A DNA stretch of 54,058 nt from positions 1 to 54,058 of the forward strand of contig CAMVLZ010000007.1 in the NCBI GenBank assembly GCA_947168485.1, written 5' to 3'. Positions 10,406 to 20,294 of the stretch are shown in pieces. The position numbers and the translations under genes are program-made. Each line of letters opens with the position of its first letter. The first letter of the stretch is position 1. The notes beneath the pieces are model-generated. The model did no database searches and had not been told where the DNA came from. It was given only the letters and a program-made list of their open reading frames with translations. Source of the stretch: an uncultured Bacillota bacterium (lineage in GTDB: Bacteria > Bacillota_I > Bacilli_A > RF39 > UBA660).

Positions 10406-11065
10406 CTATTTTAATTTCTTTGATATATAAAGAAATGGTGTATCACATAAAGCTATAATTACTTCAAATAATGTTGTGGTTGTTGCGATTGAGAATATTG
10501 TTCCTAAACTGAATATTCCTACAAAAGCAAAGAAATTAAAGAAATAGTTTTCTGTACAATTACATATTATTGTTGAAAAGTTATTTCTAAACCATAACTT
10601 CTTTGGAAATTTTTCTTTTAACTTATTGTAAATATAAATATCTAACATATTAGCTATAAAGAACATTACCATACTAGCTATAGATGTTCTTATATTAATT
10701 GAGAATAATGTTTTCATAGATTCTTGAACTATATCTTCACTACTTGGTATAAATACTAATGATAATTGAGTTATTATTAAGAAAGATATTTGTGCAAATA
10801 TAGATAAATATACTGCTTTTTTAGCTATATCTTTTCCATATTTTTCTGAGATAATATCTGTTGCGAGAAAAGTAGATGCGAAAGCTACTTGTCCAAGGCT
10901 TGTTGTAAAAGACATAATATCAATCATTTTACATACTGTTAGATTAGCTATTATTGTAGCGATTGATACCCAAACAATTAATCCTTCTTTTTTAAAAAAC
11001 TTATCAATTAATACTACTAATGTGAATATTACTAATATGTTATTGAAACCTAATAATATATTCAT
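10406..11065 (-). CDS. Queuosine precursor transporter (YhhQ/VUT family)
   Basis: Polytopic membrane protein with FASTFLATDIISEKYGKDIAKKAVYLSIFAQ and late CDTPFLYISKKL, typical of the VUT/YhhQ family. Confidence 0.88.
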   Translation of the reverse strand: MNILLGFNNILVIFTLVVLIDKFFKKEGLIVWVSIATIIANLTVCKMIDIMSFTTSLGQVAFASTFLATDIISEKYGKDIAKKAVYLSIFAQISFLIITQLSLVFIPSSEDIVQESMKTLFSINIRTSIASMVMFFIANMLDIYIYNKLKEKFPKKLWFRNNFSTIICNCTENYFFNFFAFVGIFSLGTIFSIATTTTLFEVIIALCDTPFLYISKKLK

Positions 11066-11077
11066 AAATTTTCTCCT

Positions 11078-11114
11078 TTCCTTTTTTATACTAGGATGAG
11101 TAGGTTAACTAGTA
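11078..11114 (-). promoter_or_regulatory. Candidate preQ1-I riboswitch
   Basis: Minus-strand TACTAG-TTAACCTACTCATC-CTAGTA-TAAAAAAGGAAAGGAG: 6-bp stem, C-rich 14-nt loop with CCT able to pair with AGG in an A-rich tail overlapping the SD; directly 5' of a queuosine-precursor transporter. Confidence 0.6.
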
Positions 11115-11142
11115 CTAGGTAATTATAACAAATAATTAATAA

Positions 11143-11169
11143 TAAAAAAAGGCATAATTATGCCTTATT
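11143..11169 (-). terminator. Terminator of the trigger factor gene
   Basis: AAGGCATAATTATGCCTT stem followed by T tract on the minus strand. Confidence 0.75.
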
Positions 11170-12471
11170 TAATTCTTTTAATTTTTCAATTGTCTTATTC
11201 ATTTCAACATCATATTTGAAGCCTTCTATTCCACCCATTTGTTTTAATATTTCTTCTTTAGGTGCTTGATATCTATCAGCTACTTTTTGTGCTTCTTCTT
11301 CAGCTTCTTTATCAGTTGCTTCAATCTTTTCTAAAGATCTGATTTCTTCTAACATCAATCTATATAAAACATTTTTATATGCTTCTGTATCTAATTGAGC
11401 ATTTAAATCAGCCTCAGTTTGACCAGTAAATTGGAAATACATATCTAACGTTAATCCTTGATGAGACATTTCATGTTCCATTCTATGTTTTAAGTTTTCA
11501 ACTTCTTCATTAACCATCTCTTCTGGAATATCTACTTCAACGTTCTTAGATACTTCTTCTAATAATTTATCTAAGTAAGCATTTTCAGCTTCATATTTTT
11601 TATGATCTTCAATATTTTTCTTGATACTTGCACGTAACTCTTTTTCATTAGTTACATCTTTCATACCTAAATCTTCAAAGAAATCTTCATCTAATTCACG
11701 TTCAACTTTTGTTTTAACTTCATTTACTTTTACTTTGAATACTACTTTAGCTCCAGCTAAATCTTTAGCAGCATAATCTTTTGGGAATGTTAAATCTATA
11801 TCTTTTTCATCTCCAGCTTTCATACCAACTACACCATCTTCAAATCCTGGTATAAATGTATTTGAACCGATTTCTAAAGAATAGTTTTCACCTTTTCCAC
11901 CATCAAATGCTACTCCATCTTTAAATCCTTCAAAGTCAATAATAGCAATATCTCCTTTTTCTACTTTTCCATCTTTAGTAGCCATTTCAGCATAATGTTC
12001 TAAGATATGAGATATTTCATGATCTATTTCTTCTTTAGTAACTTCTACTTTTTCTTCTTCAACTTTTAATCCAGAATATTTTTTAATCTTTATTTCTGGT
12101 TTAGTAATAATAGTAAATTTAAATACTACTCCTTTTTCATCAATAGTCTTTAAATCTACTTGAGGTTGAACTACTGGTACTAATTTAGATTCAGTTAAAG
12201 CTTTTAAATATGCTCCTTGAAGTACTTCATCAGCAGCATCTAAAAATAGAGATTCTTTTCCAAATTTCTTTTCATAAACACTTCTTGGTACTTTACCTTT
12301 TCTAAATCCATCCATTGATAAATTCTTTTGTTTTTTCTTAAAAGTTTCATCAATAGCGTTCTTCCAATCATCACCGTCAATTTTAATTTCTACTTCATGT
12401 AAATAGTCTTTAGTCGACTTCTTTGTTTCTTTTTTTGTAGTTTTAGTTTCTTTTTCTTCTTTTTTTGCCAT
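11158..12471 (-). CDS. tig: Trigger factor
   Basis: N-terminal ribosome-binding GFRKGKVPRSVYEKKFG, FKBP-like GDIAIIDFEGFKDGVAFDGGKGENYSLEIGSNTFIPGFEDGVVGMKAGDEKDI. Confidence 0.96.
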   Translation of the reverse strand: MAKKEEKETKTTKKETKKSTKDYLHEVEIKIDGDDWKNAIDETFKKKQKNLSMDGFRKGKVPRSVYEKKFGKESLFLDAADEVLQGAYLKALTESKLVPVVQPQVDLKTIDEKGVVFKFTIITKPEIKIKKYSGLKVEEEKVEVTKEEIDHEISHILEHYAEMATKDGKVEKGDIAIIDFEGFKDGVAFDGGKGENYSLEIGSNTFIPGFEDGVVGMKAGDEKDIDLTFPKDYAAKDLAGAKVVFKVKVNEVKTKVERELDEDFFEDLGMKDVTNEKELRASIKKNIEDHKKYEAENAYLDKLLEEVSKNVEVDIPEEMVNEEVENLKHRMEHEMSHQGLTLDMYFQFTGQTEADLNAQLDTEAYKNVLYRLMLEEIRSLEKIEATDKEAEEEAQKVADRYQAPKEEILKQMGGIEGFKYDVEMNKTIEKLKELNKA

Positions 12472-12604
12472 TATTATCCCTCCAACGCTTAATATTATAA
12501 CGTATTATTTACTTTTTAACAATAATATTTATAATATTATTATTGTAAATTTATTAATAATTAGATAAAATTATATTTATAAATTATTTATTGGAGGAAT
12601 TATT

Positions 12605-13609
12605 ATGAAGAAAACAATTTTAACTGGAATACGTCCAACTGGTAACTTACATTTAGGACATTATTTTGGAGCTGGTCAAAATTGGGTTAAACTTCAAGAT
12701 GATTATGAATTTTATTTAGAAATAGCAGATGTTCAAGGATTAACTGATAATTTTAATAATCCTGAAAAAGTAAGAACTAATGTTTATGAAATAGTAAAAG
12801 ATCTTTTAGCAATTGGTATTGATCCTAAGAAGGTTCATGTATTTATTCAATCTAGAATACCTGAAATTGCTGAATTAACTGTATTCTATTCTAATTTAGT
12901 AACTGTTGCGAGATTACAAAGAAACCCTACTGTTAAGAGTGAAATGTTACAAAAGAAAGAATTATTTGGTAATGAAGGAGAATCTATTACATATGGTTTC
13001 TTAGGTTATCCTGTATCTCAAGCTGCTGATATAACTTGTTTTGATGGAGAATTAGTACCTGTTGGTGAAGATCAAGCTCCACTTATCGAGCAATGTAGAG
13101 AAATAGTTAGAAAGTTTAATTCTATCTATGGTGAAGTATTAAAAGAACCTGAAGGTTTATATACTGAAACTCGTAGAGTTAAAGGACTTGATGGTAATGA
13201 AAAGATGGGTAAAAGTTTAGGTAATGCTGTTTACTTAGTTGATGATCCTGATACTATAAGTAAAAAAATTATGGGAGCTGTTACTGATACTAAGAAAATT
13301 AGAAAAGATGATCCTGCTGATCCTGAAGTATGTATGGTTTATTATTATCATAAATTAGTTAATAATGAAGAAAATAATAAGACAATATGTTCTGAATGTA
13401 AAAAAGGAGCACGTGGATGTGTTCAATGTAAGAAAGAATTAATTCAAGCTATGAATGATTTCTTAAAACCTATTCAAGATAGAAGAAAACATTATGAAGA
13501 TAATCCTGATGAAGTTACAGCTATCTTAGAAGAAGGACATATTGCTGCTAAAGAAAAAGCTCGTGAAGTTATGAAGAATGTTAAAAAAGCTATGAAGATT
13601 GATTATTAA
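12605..13609 (+). CDS. trpS: Tryptophan--tRNA ligase
   Basis: TGIRPTGNLHLGHYFGA (HIGH region), KMGKSLGNAVYL (KMSKS region). Confidence 0.97.
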   Translation: MKKTILTGIRPTGNLHLGHYFGAGQNWVKLQDDYEFYLEIADVQGLTDNFNNPEKVRTNVYEIVKDLLAIGIDPKKVHVFIQSRIPEIAELTVFYSNLVTVARLQRNPTVKSEMLQKKELFGNEGESITYGFLGYPVSQAADITCFDGELVPVGEDQAPLIEQCREIVRKFNSIYGEVLKEPEGLYTETRRVKGLDGNEKMGKSLGNAVYLVDDPDTISKKIMGAVTDTKKIRKDDPADPEVCMVYYYHKLVNNEENNKTICSECKKGARGCVQCKKELIQAMNDFLKPIQDRRKHYEDNPDEVTAILEEGHIAAKEKAREVMKNVKKAMKIDY

Positions 13610-13625
13610 TCTCATAGCTTTTTAT
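13584..13625. terminator. Bidirectional terminator between trpS and the transglutaminase-like gene
   Basis: aaaaagctatga...tcatagcttttt inverted repeat. Confidence 0.8.
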
Positions 13626-14905
13626 TTTCTATTAATTATGTTTAATTGTTCTTTTTCAAATTCTCTATCATAAAACATAGTTTTATCTTCTACAAAGCCT
13701 ACATATCCATTAAAGTTTTCTACTTTTCTAATTAATCTTTCTTGTTTTAATAATTTATTCGCAATAGTTTTTTCTTCAATAGTAGTATTTGGTTTGATTA
13801 GATTAGATTCTGAATATATACGATAACTCTTATATGAATTATCTTGTTCATTTAATTCACAATATATATAAGAATTATCTTTATCTTCATCTTTTAGGAT
13901 ACAAAAACTTGTATTATTATCTCTATAATATATTTTATATTTAGGTAGAGTTATATCACTTTCATTACTACTTGGAAGATTTACATTAAATGTATTTTCT
14001 TTAGACATTCCTTCTTGATAGTAATTTACAAATAATCTATTATTTATTTTATATAAACAAATATTCTTATCATTTATTTGTTCCATAGCATATTCTACTT
14101 TATTATTAAATAAAGATTCTACTTGTATTGGTGATTGATGAGAATTCTTTTTTACTATTCTTTGATATGATTCTCTTAATACTTCTTCTGGAATTGTTGT
14201 TATTGGAAAAGCTTTTTCATCTTTTTCATCAAATATATTATGATGTTTGTTACTATAGAAGTCTTGATCATTAGCAAAATATTTAAAATGACATTTTCCA
14301 TCTTTTGCTGCTTTTTTAGCATTAATATCCCAAGTTAGATCTACAGCGACATACTTATCATCTAATTTTAATACATTCCATCCATGATGATGTTTTTGAT
14401 TTTGATATTCACAAGGTATTCCTAGTCTATCCATCATCTCTTTATATAGTAAAGCAAAGCCTGCACAAACACCTCTTCTTGTTTTTAATACTCTTAGTGT
14501 TCTATCATACTCATCTGTTGCATTTTGATTATTATAAGTTAAATTTTCTACTAATGCTTTATATACAAACATTGCTTTTTCTAATTGAGACCATGAAGGG
14601 TCTATTTTTCTTTCTAATGATTCAAATGTTTTTATAATAGCTGATAATTCTCTTGGTCTATAAAAAGTTCTTTGTCTATACTCATCATCATTATATTTAT
14701 CTTTATGAACATAATCTAGTCCACCCATAATACTTATAGTAATATTACTATCAAATCTTTTGAATACTTCACTATTTTGACCTTTAGTATTTTTTATTTC
14801 TACAATAATATCTTCATTTTTAGCTAGAGCATTTAATTTAATAACATCAGTTAGAGTAATAACATTATTATCTACTCTTATTATTCTTTTACTCATCGTT
14901 TTCAC
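13622..14905 (-). CDS. Transglutaminase-like domain protein
   Basis: LKTRRGVCAGFALLYKEMMDRLGIPCEYQN...HHGWNVLKLDDKYVAVDLTWD: Cys-His-Asp triad. Confidence 0.85.
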   Translation of the reverse strand: MKTMSKRIIRVDNNVITLTDVIKLNALAKNEDIIVEIKNTKGQNSEVFKRFDSNITISIMGGLDYVHKDKYNDDEYRQRTFYRPRELSAIIKTFESLERKIDPSWSQLEKAMFVYKALVENLTYNNQNATDEYDRTLRVLKTRRGVCAGFALLYKEMMDRLGIPCEYQNQKHHHGWNVLKLDDKYVAVDLTWDINAKKAAKDGKCHFKYFANDQDFYSNKHHNIFDEKDEKAFPITTIPEEVLRESYQRIVKKNSHQSPIQVESLFNNKVEYAMEQINDKNICLYKINNRLFVNYYQEGMSKENTFNVNLPSSNESDITLPKYKIYYRDNNTSFCILKDEDKDNSYIYCELNEQDNSYKSYRIYSESNLIKPNTTIEEKTIANKLLKQERLIRKVENFNGYVGFVEDKTMFYDREFEKEQLNIINRK

Positions 14906-15506
14906 CTAACTTAGTATATACAAATTCACTATCTTCATCCATAACAGTTACTCTGTATCCTAAATTTTCATATATAGATGGATTTTCTTCATATTGAAAA
15001 GTAGAAATAATTAATTCTTTAATTGGTAATCCTTTTAGTACTTCAGGATTATCTATTTCACAGTGTTCTAGATTAAGTTTATTACAACTTATTTTTAATG
15101 GTTCAGAAATAGTTTCTGTTGATATATTTACTACGTTATATTCTTTATTTTCTATAAATGATAATTCAAAGTCATAGCAATTACTTATATAAATATTTTC
15201 AGTATTAATAGATTTTATATTATCTAAATCAGAATCAAATTCACATGATATGAATGATAAATTTTTTAATTCAAATGATTTTATTATTTCTATAGAATTA
15301 TAATCTATAGTACAAAATTCTATACTTAGATTCTTTAAATTAGGAAAATATTTTAAGTCATTAAAATCTACTTCTTGATAATCATTATTAAAATCTCTTC
15401 CTGATATTTCTAATGAATCAATATCTTCTAATTTATCTTCACTAATTTCATTTAGATCATCTATTATTTCTAATTTTTCTAATATACTTACTGTTTTTAC
15501 TTCCAT
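14889..15506 (-). CDS. Hypothetical LRR-like repeat protein
   Basis: Leu/Ile/Asn periodicity (LKYFPNLKNLSIEFCTID...LKNLSFISCEFD); 17-nt overlap with the downstream gene. Confidence 0.5.
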   Translation of the reverse strand: MEVKTVSILEKLEIIDDLNEISEDKLEDIDSLEISGRDFNNDYQEVDFNDLKYFPNLKNLSIEFCTIDYNSIEIIKSFELKNLSFISCEFDSDLDNIKSINTENIYISNCYDFELSFIENKEYNVVNISTETISEPLKISCNKLNLEHCEIDNPEVLKGLPIKELIISTFQYEENPSIYENLGYRVTVMDEDSEFVYTKLGENDE

Positions 15507-15541
15507 AGTAGACCTCCTACTATCATTATAACATATAATTA

Positions 15542-15565
15542 AAAAGAACTTAATTAAGTTCTTTT
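15542..15565 (-). terminator. Terminator of rmuC
   Basis: Perfect palindrome AAAAGAACTTAATTAAGTTCTTTT. Confidence 0.7.
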
Positions 15566-16623
15566 GTTTCTTTATTTTCTACTTCTACTTTGTTAATAGA
15601 AGCAAATTTTTTTGTTATTTTATCTGTAGTTATAGATACACTTTGTATATCTTTATTAACAGTATCAATACTTCTAGTTAGTTTATCCCAACGTTCTTTA
15701 TATCTAGCAAATTCTAATCCTAGTTTATTTAATTCATCATGAATAATAGAAGCATATTTATCTCTTTCCATATTCTTTATAATCATTTCTATTACAGTTA
15801 ATGTAGAGATTAGAGTTGTTGGTGAAGTTAACCATACTCTCTTTTTATATGCATAGTTAATTATATCAGGATGATATGCATTTACTTCAGCAAATATTGC
15901 TTCTGCTGGTAAGAAAAGAATTGCTTGATCTGTTGTTTCTCCTGGAATAATATATTTTTCACTTATCGCATCTATATGTTTTTTCATATCCATTTTAAAT
16001 AATTTTTCTGCTTTTTCTCTATCACTTGGAGATAATTTTTTATCTACCATTAATTGATAGTGTTCTAAAGGGAATTTTGAATCTATTGCGATAGTACCTA
16101 GAGGTTTTGGCGCAAATAAAACTGAATCAGCTATTACTCCTGTTGATAAAGTATATTGAAGTCTATAAATCTTATCATTATTTTCTCCAAAGACACTACT
16201 AAGTATATGAGCTAAATTAACTTCTCCATAAATACCTCTTGTCTTTTTATCAGTTAATATACTTTGAAGAGATACTATATCTGTAGATAGATTTTCTATT
16301 TTCTTTTGAGCTTCATCTATCTTAGATAATCTTTCTATTACATTCATAAATGTCTTATTAGTTTTTTCAAAGTTTTGATCTAGTCTTTCATTTACTTTTT
16401 CATTTATATTAAGTAATCTTCTTTCTACTTGTTCATTTAATTTAGTAAAATCTTCATTTAGATTTTTATTTATATCTACTTTGAATTCTCCTAACTCTTT
16501 AGTTAAATTTAATTCTAATTTACCTAGTCTTTCAGTTATATTAGATTCATTTATATTTTTACTAATAGATATTACTACTAGTATTATTAGTACTACTAAT
16601 AAACCTATAATTACATATTCCAT
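15550..16623 (-). CDS. rmuC: DNA recombination protein RmuC
   Basis: N-terminal TM, coiled coil, then TRGIYGEVNLAHILSSVFGE...AIDSKFPLEHYQ...DQAILFLPAEAIFAEV. Confidence 0.92.
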   Translation of the reverse strand: MEYVIIGLLVVLIILVVISISKNINESNITERLGKLELNLTKELGEFKVDINKNLNEDFTKLNEQVERRLLNINEKVNERLDQNFEKTNKTFMNVIERLSKIDEAQKKIENLSTDIVSLQSILTDKKTRGIYGEVNLAHILSSVFGENNDKIYRLQYTLSTGVIADSVLFAPKPLGTIAIDSKFPLEHYQLMVDKKLSPSDREKAEKLFKMDMKKHIDAISEKYIIPGETTDQAILFLPAEAIFAEVNAYHPDIINYAYKKRVWLTSPTTLISTLTVIEMIIKNMERDKYASIIHDELNKLGLEFARYKERWDKLTRSIDTVNKDIQSVSITTDKITKKFASINKVEVENKETKELN

Positions 16624-16672
16624 TTAATCATCTCCATTATGTACTTATTATAATACTTAAATGCCAAAATTA

Positions 16673-16692
16673 AAAGAGTCTAACGACTCTAT
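16673..16692 (-). terminator. Terminator at the 3' end of the T4SS/Tad locus
   Basis: agagtc-taac-gactct stem with minus-strand TTTTAATTTT. Confidence 0.65.
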
Positions 16693-17951
16693 TTAATCTT
16701 ATAAGGATCTGTTTTAGTTCCTTTTCCACCATTATAGAAAACATTTGATTTTAAGTAAACTACAGGTCTTAAATATGCTTGACTACTTGCATGTTTAACT
16801 TGTACTCCTAAGTTTGTTGCGAAGTGATAAGCATCATATGAATTTGATTTATCTGCAGTCGCTAACCACCAATTATAATCAGTATTTAAATAATTATAAT
16901 TTTGACAACTCTCAGATAAAGTAGAATTACAATTGTTATCTAATGATGCTTGCATGTACTCAGAAACTGTTAATAAACCTATTTGTTGAGAAGTTTCTTT
17001 TTCACTACATTCAGTTGCATTATTATTAGTTTTATCATTTTGAGCACGTTTACCTACACATAAATCAAATTCTGTTAAATAAGCTCTATGTTTAGATTTT
17101 AATATTGTTATAGTTTCATCTAATGTTCCATTATATAGTTTAGCTAAATTTTCTTTTACTCTACTTGTAGAATAATTATTATTACCTATATTATAATCTT
17201 TAGCTTTATTATATCTATCATCCCAAGGTAGAGAAGATAAACTTATTTTATCATTAAAGATTAAAGCTATATTACCATCAGAAGTAACTTTTACAATTCT
17301 CCATAGATAACCATTAAGTTTAACATAATTATCTACTTCTTCACCTCTAAATACATAATTACCATATAAACTATATAATCCATATCCTGATGTTTTAAGA
17401 TTATCTTCTTTTGTTACTTTTTTATATAATTCTGTAGTTTCGTAATTATCTCCACAATTAAGATATCCTTTATAATCATATCCTTCAGTTAACTTTTGAA
17501 CAGTAACACGTCCTGTACAAGTTACTCCTTCTTTTAAATAAGTAGATAAATCTTTCATATATTTACCTTCTACTAAGTTTTCTACAGGAACATTTCTTGT
17601 ATCATTTACTTCTTTAGGTAAATAGTTAGCATAATCTACAAAATACTTTTGACAAGCTTTTTCCATTATTTCTTCTATATCAGAATAACTATATTCTTTT
17701 TTAACAAATAAACTCATCATTAATATTATTAATACTAATACTCCTAATATTACTCCAGCTACTACTAAAACTTTTTTGATTTGTCCTTTTAATTCATCTT
17801 TATCAATTGAACTTTTAACTTGAGTGTAGTCTGTATCCTCTTCTTCAAAGTCAGTGATTATTTCACCATCTTCAGAAATCATTTGTTCTTGTGATTCTGT
17901 TTCAGAAGTATTATTTAATTCTTTTTTTCCTTCATTAAAATTAATTTCCAT
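16689..17951 (-). CDS. Single-pass membrane surface protein, paralogue of 39501-41279 (WRI...RPV...GTxxDPYxIK module)
   Basis: Cytoplasmic acidic N-terminus, TM, KACQKYFVDYANYLP... domain, YVKLNGYLWRIVKV...RPVVYLKSNVFYNGGKGTKTDPYKIK. Confidence 0.75.
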   Translation of the reverse strand: MEINFNEGKKELNNTSETESQEQMISEDGEIITDFEEEDTDYTQVKSSIDKDELKGQIKKVLVVAGVILGVLVLIILMMSLFVKKEYSYSDIEEIMEKACQKYFVDYANYLPKEVNDTRNVPVENLVEGKYMKDLSTYLKEGVTCTGRVTVQKLTEGYDYKGYLNCGDNYETTELYKKVTKEDNLKTSGYGLYSLYGNYVFRGEEVDNYVKLNGYLWRIVKVTSDGNIALIFNDKISLSSLPWDDRYNKAKDYNIGNNNYSTSRVKENLAKLYNGTLDETITILKSKHRAYLTEFDLCVGKRAQNDKTNNNATECSEKETSQQIGLLTVSEYMQASLDNNCNSTLSESCQNYNYLNTDYNWWLATADKSNSYDAYHFATNLGVQVKHASSQAYLRPVVYLKSNVFYNGGKGTKTDPYKIK

Positions 17952-17961
17952 AGTCTACCTC

Positions 17962-20244
17962 CTAATTATCAAAAAAGTCATCGAAGAAATCATCATCATC
18001 TTCATCTAATTCATCTAAATTAATAGTTTGTTTAGGTTGAGTTGGAGTCTCAGTTGCGACAACAGGTTTTTGAGTTGTTGTTGAACCTTTAATTCTTGAC
18101 TTAGTCTCTACTCCACGTTGTCTTTCCATTTCTTCTTCTTTTTCTAATTCTGCTATTTTAGCATCTATTTTCTTTACTAACTCATCTACATCAAAATCTA
18201 ATTCATCATCGTCATCATCTTCTAATTCAGGTTCTTTCTTATGATCAAATACAATTGAAGGAGATGGATTTTCTTTTGGTCCATCCATAATTTGACCAAA
18301 TGGTGTAGCTTTGATAGTTTGTTTATCCATTGGTATGCTAGACATATCTCTAGTTGAATCTAGAGTAGGTTTCTTTGGCATATCAGCAATAGGATTAGCT
18401 TTTAATTCTCTATCAACTTCAGCTTGTTTTTCTCTAATTTTTTGTTCAAAAGGACTTACTGGAGGCATTGGTCTTCCTCCTGCACTTGAGCCAGATGGTC
18501 CTTGTGAATCTTGATTCATCATTTCTAATAATTTTTTCTTCTTTGTATCTTTAACAAATTGTTTAATATCGAATGTTTGAATTTCACGTTTCTTTCTAGT
18601 TGGATATCCTGATTTAGGATATTTTTCTCCCCAATTTAATTGGTAGTTTGGAGTAAAATGTGTTTTGAATGGTTGAAGTCTTGTACGCATGATAATAACA
18701 TCGAACTTCTTCATTCTTTGTAAGTCTGAAACTGTTACTAAAGGTGTTGAAGCTGTTTTATCATCTTTCTTAGATTTAACTTCACCACACATTTTAGATA
18801 TTTCTTCTAAGGCTTTTAACTCAGTTGTTAATAAGTAAATTAAGTTACCACAGTTACCACGAATAGTTTCTGCTTCTTCTTTACCATATACTTGGTCTAA
18901 CTGTGCATAGTTTTGAATTATCATTGTAAATCTTATTTTACGTGAACGTGCAGCAGTGATCATTGTAGTAACATCTTTTAATGGGGGCATGTTAGCAAAC
19001 TCATCTAAAATGAAGTTTGTTCTAACTGGTAATCTACCACCATGTTTTTGAGCTGTAGCAATTAATGTTTCATATATTTGTTTTAAAAGAATAGTTGCTA
19101 GAGCATGGTATGTTTTCTTTTCATCTTGAATAACTATAAATACTGCTGTTTTTCTTTCTCCTATTGTTGATATATCAATATCAGAATAAGATAACATTTC
19201 ACTTAAATTTTCACGTGAAGCGAACAGTTTAATTTTTTGTTTAAATACTGCTAAGATTGAGTCTTTTGTTTCATCTGGTGCCATAATTGTAGATGATGCA
19301 TCTATAGCAGCAGCACTCTTTGGATCTTTATCTCCAAAGTATTCTTTAATATATGTTGATCCTCCAAATTTTTCTTCACCAACTGTTGTTGCTAAAGATA
19401 TTGAGTTAATATTAATTTCATCTGGTTTAGCATCTTCAAATAAACCTAAAGCAATACCAGCAAAGTAGTCTGCTGAAGTTTTTTCCCAGAAAGGATCTTG
19501 TTGAGATGATGAAGCATCATACAAAATATTTAATGCTAAGTCATCTAATAACTCTATTGCTTTATCTTGATTACCTTGTTGATATAGATTATATGGTAAA
19601 CTCATTGGATTCCATGCATTTCCTTTTTGAGGATCACGGAAGTTTAATAATAATATTTGATATCCTCTTCTACGTAACATATTAGCTGTTTCTTCATAGA
19701 TTTCACCTTTAGGGTCAGTGATAATCATACTTTCACCATGACGAGCTAATACTCTAACTTGTGGAAATACTACTGTTTGAGTTTTACCTGAACCAGTAGA
19801 ACCAATTACTAGGGTATGATATTCTCCATTATCTACCCATAGTTTATCTTTTTTTACCATTAATGGAATTCCTGCTCCATTAACTTTTCTATCAAATACG
19901 TTTAATTCCATGATATCAGTATCATTTTGAATTTCTTTTTCTTTTGCCCATCTAGAATATCCTTTTGATACTTTTTCTGTAGTTATACCTATTCCTGAAT
20001 CTCTTTCAAATATATATGATTTAACACTAAAAAGAATAGCACCTAAAGATAATAACCATATTGGTATTGTGATTGCTATATATCTAGGACTAAATGCTTC
20101 AAATGGATTTAATCCAGCTAATTTTCCTTCTGAAGCTAGTGTTGATATATTTACTATAAGTAATGCTATAACAAATAATAAGAATACAGCAAATACACCA
20201 AACATTAATAAATCATCTGAATCTACACGTAATTTTAGTTTCAT
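17962..20244 (-). CDS. VirD4/TraG-type coupling ATPase
   Basis: Two N-terminal TMs, TLVIGSTGSGKTQTVVFPQVRVLAR (Walker A), TNFILDEFANMPPLKDVTTMITAARSRKIRFTMIIQNYAQLDQVYG (Walker B region); acidic C-terminal tail. Confidence 0.94.
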   Translation of the reverse strand: MKLKLRVDSDDLLMFGVFAVFLLFVIALLIVNISTLASEGKLAGLNPFEAFSPRYIAITIPIWLLSLGAILFSVKSYIFERDSGIGITTEKVSKGYSRWAKEKEIQNDTDIMELNVFDRKVNGAGIPLMVKKDKLWVDNGEYHTLVIGSTGSGKTQTVVFPQVRVLARHGESMIITDPKGEIYEETANMLRRRGYQILLLNFRDPQKGNAWNPMSLPYNLYQQGNQDKAIELLDDLALNILYDASSSQQDPFWEKTSADYFAGIALGLFEDAKPDEININSISLATTVGEEKFGGSTYIKEYFGDKDPKSAAAIDASSTIMAPDETKDSILAVFKQKIKLFASRENLSEMLSYSDIDISTIGERKTAVFIVIQDEKKTYHALATILLKQIYETLIATAQKHGGRLPVRTNFILDEFANMPPLKDVTTMITAARSRKIRFTMIIQNYAQLDQVYGKEEAETIRGNCGNLIYLLTTELKALEEISKMCGEVKSKKDDKTASTPLVTVSDLQRMKKFDVIIMRTRLQPFKTHFTPNYQLNWGEKYPKSGYPTRKKREIQTFDIKQFVKDTKKKKLLEMMNQDSQGPSGSSAGGRPMPPVSPFEQKIREKQAEVDRELKANPIADMPKKPTLDSTRDMSSIPMDKQTIKATPFGQIMDGPKENPSPSIVFDHKKEPELEDDDDDELDFDVDELVKKIDAKIAELEKEEEMERQRGVETKSRIKGSTTTQKPVVATETPTQPKQTINLDELDEDDDDFFDDFFDN

Positions 20245-20294
20245 ATTCTTCGTCCCTTCCTCTTATATATTATATCTTAACTTTTAAAAACTGT

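Noticed and set aside
12480-12604. T-box leader upstream of trpS
   Set aside because: Only ~130 nt of AT-rich intergenic sequence, no recognisable T-box motif (TGGNACCGCG-like) or terminator before the gene.
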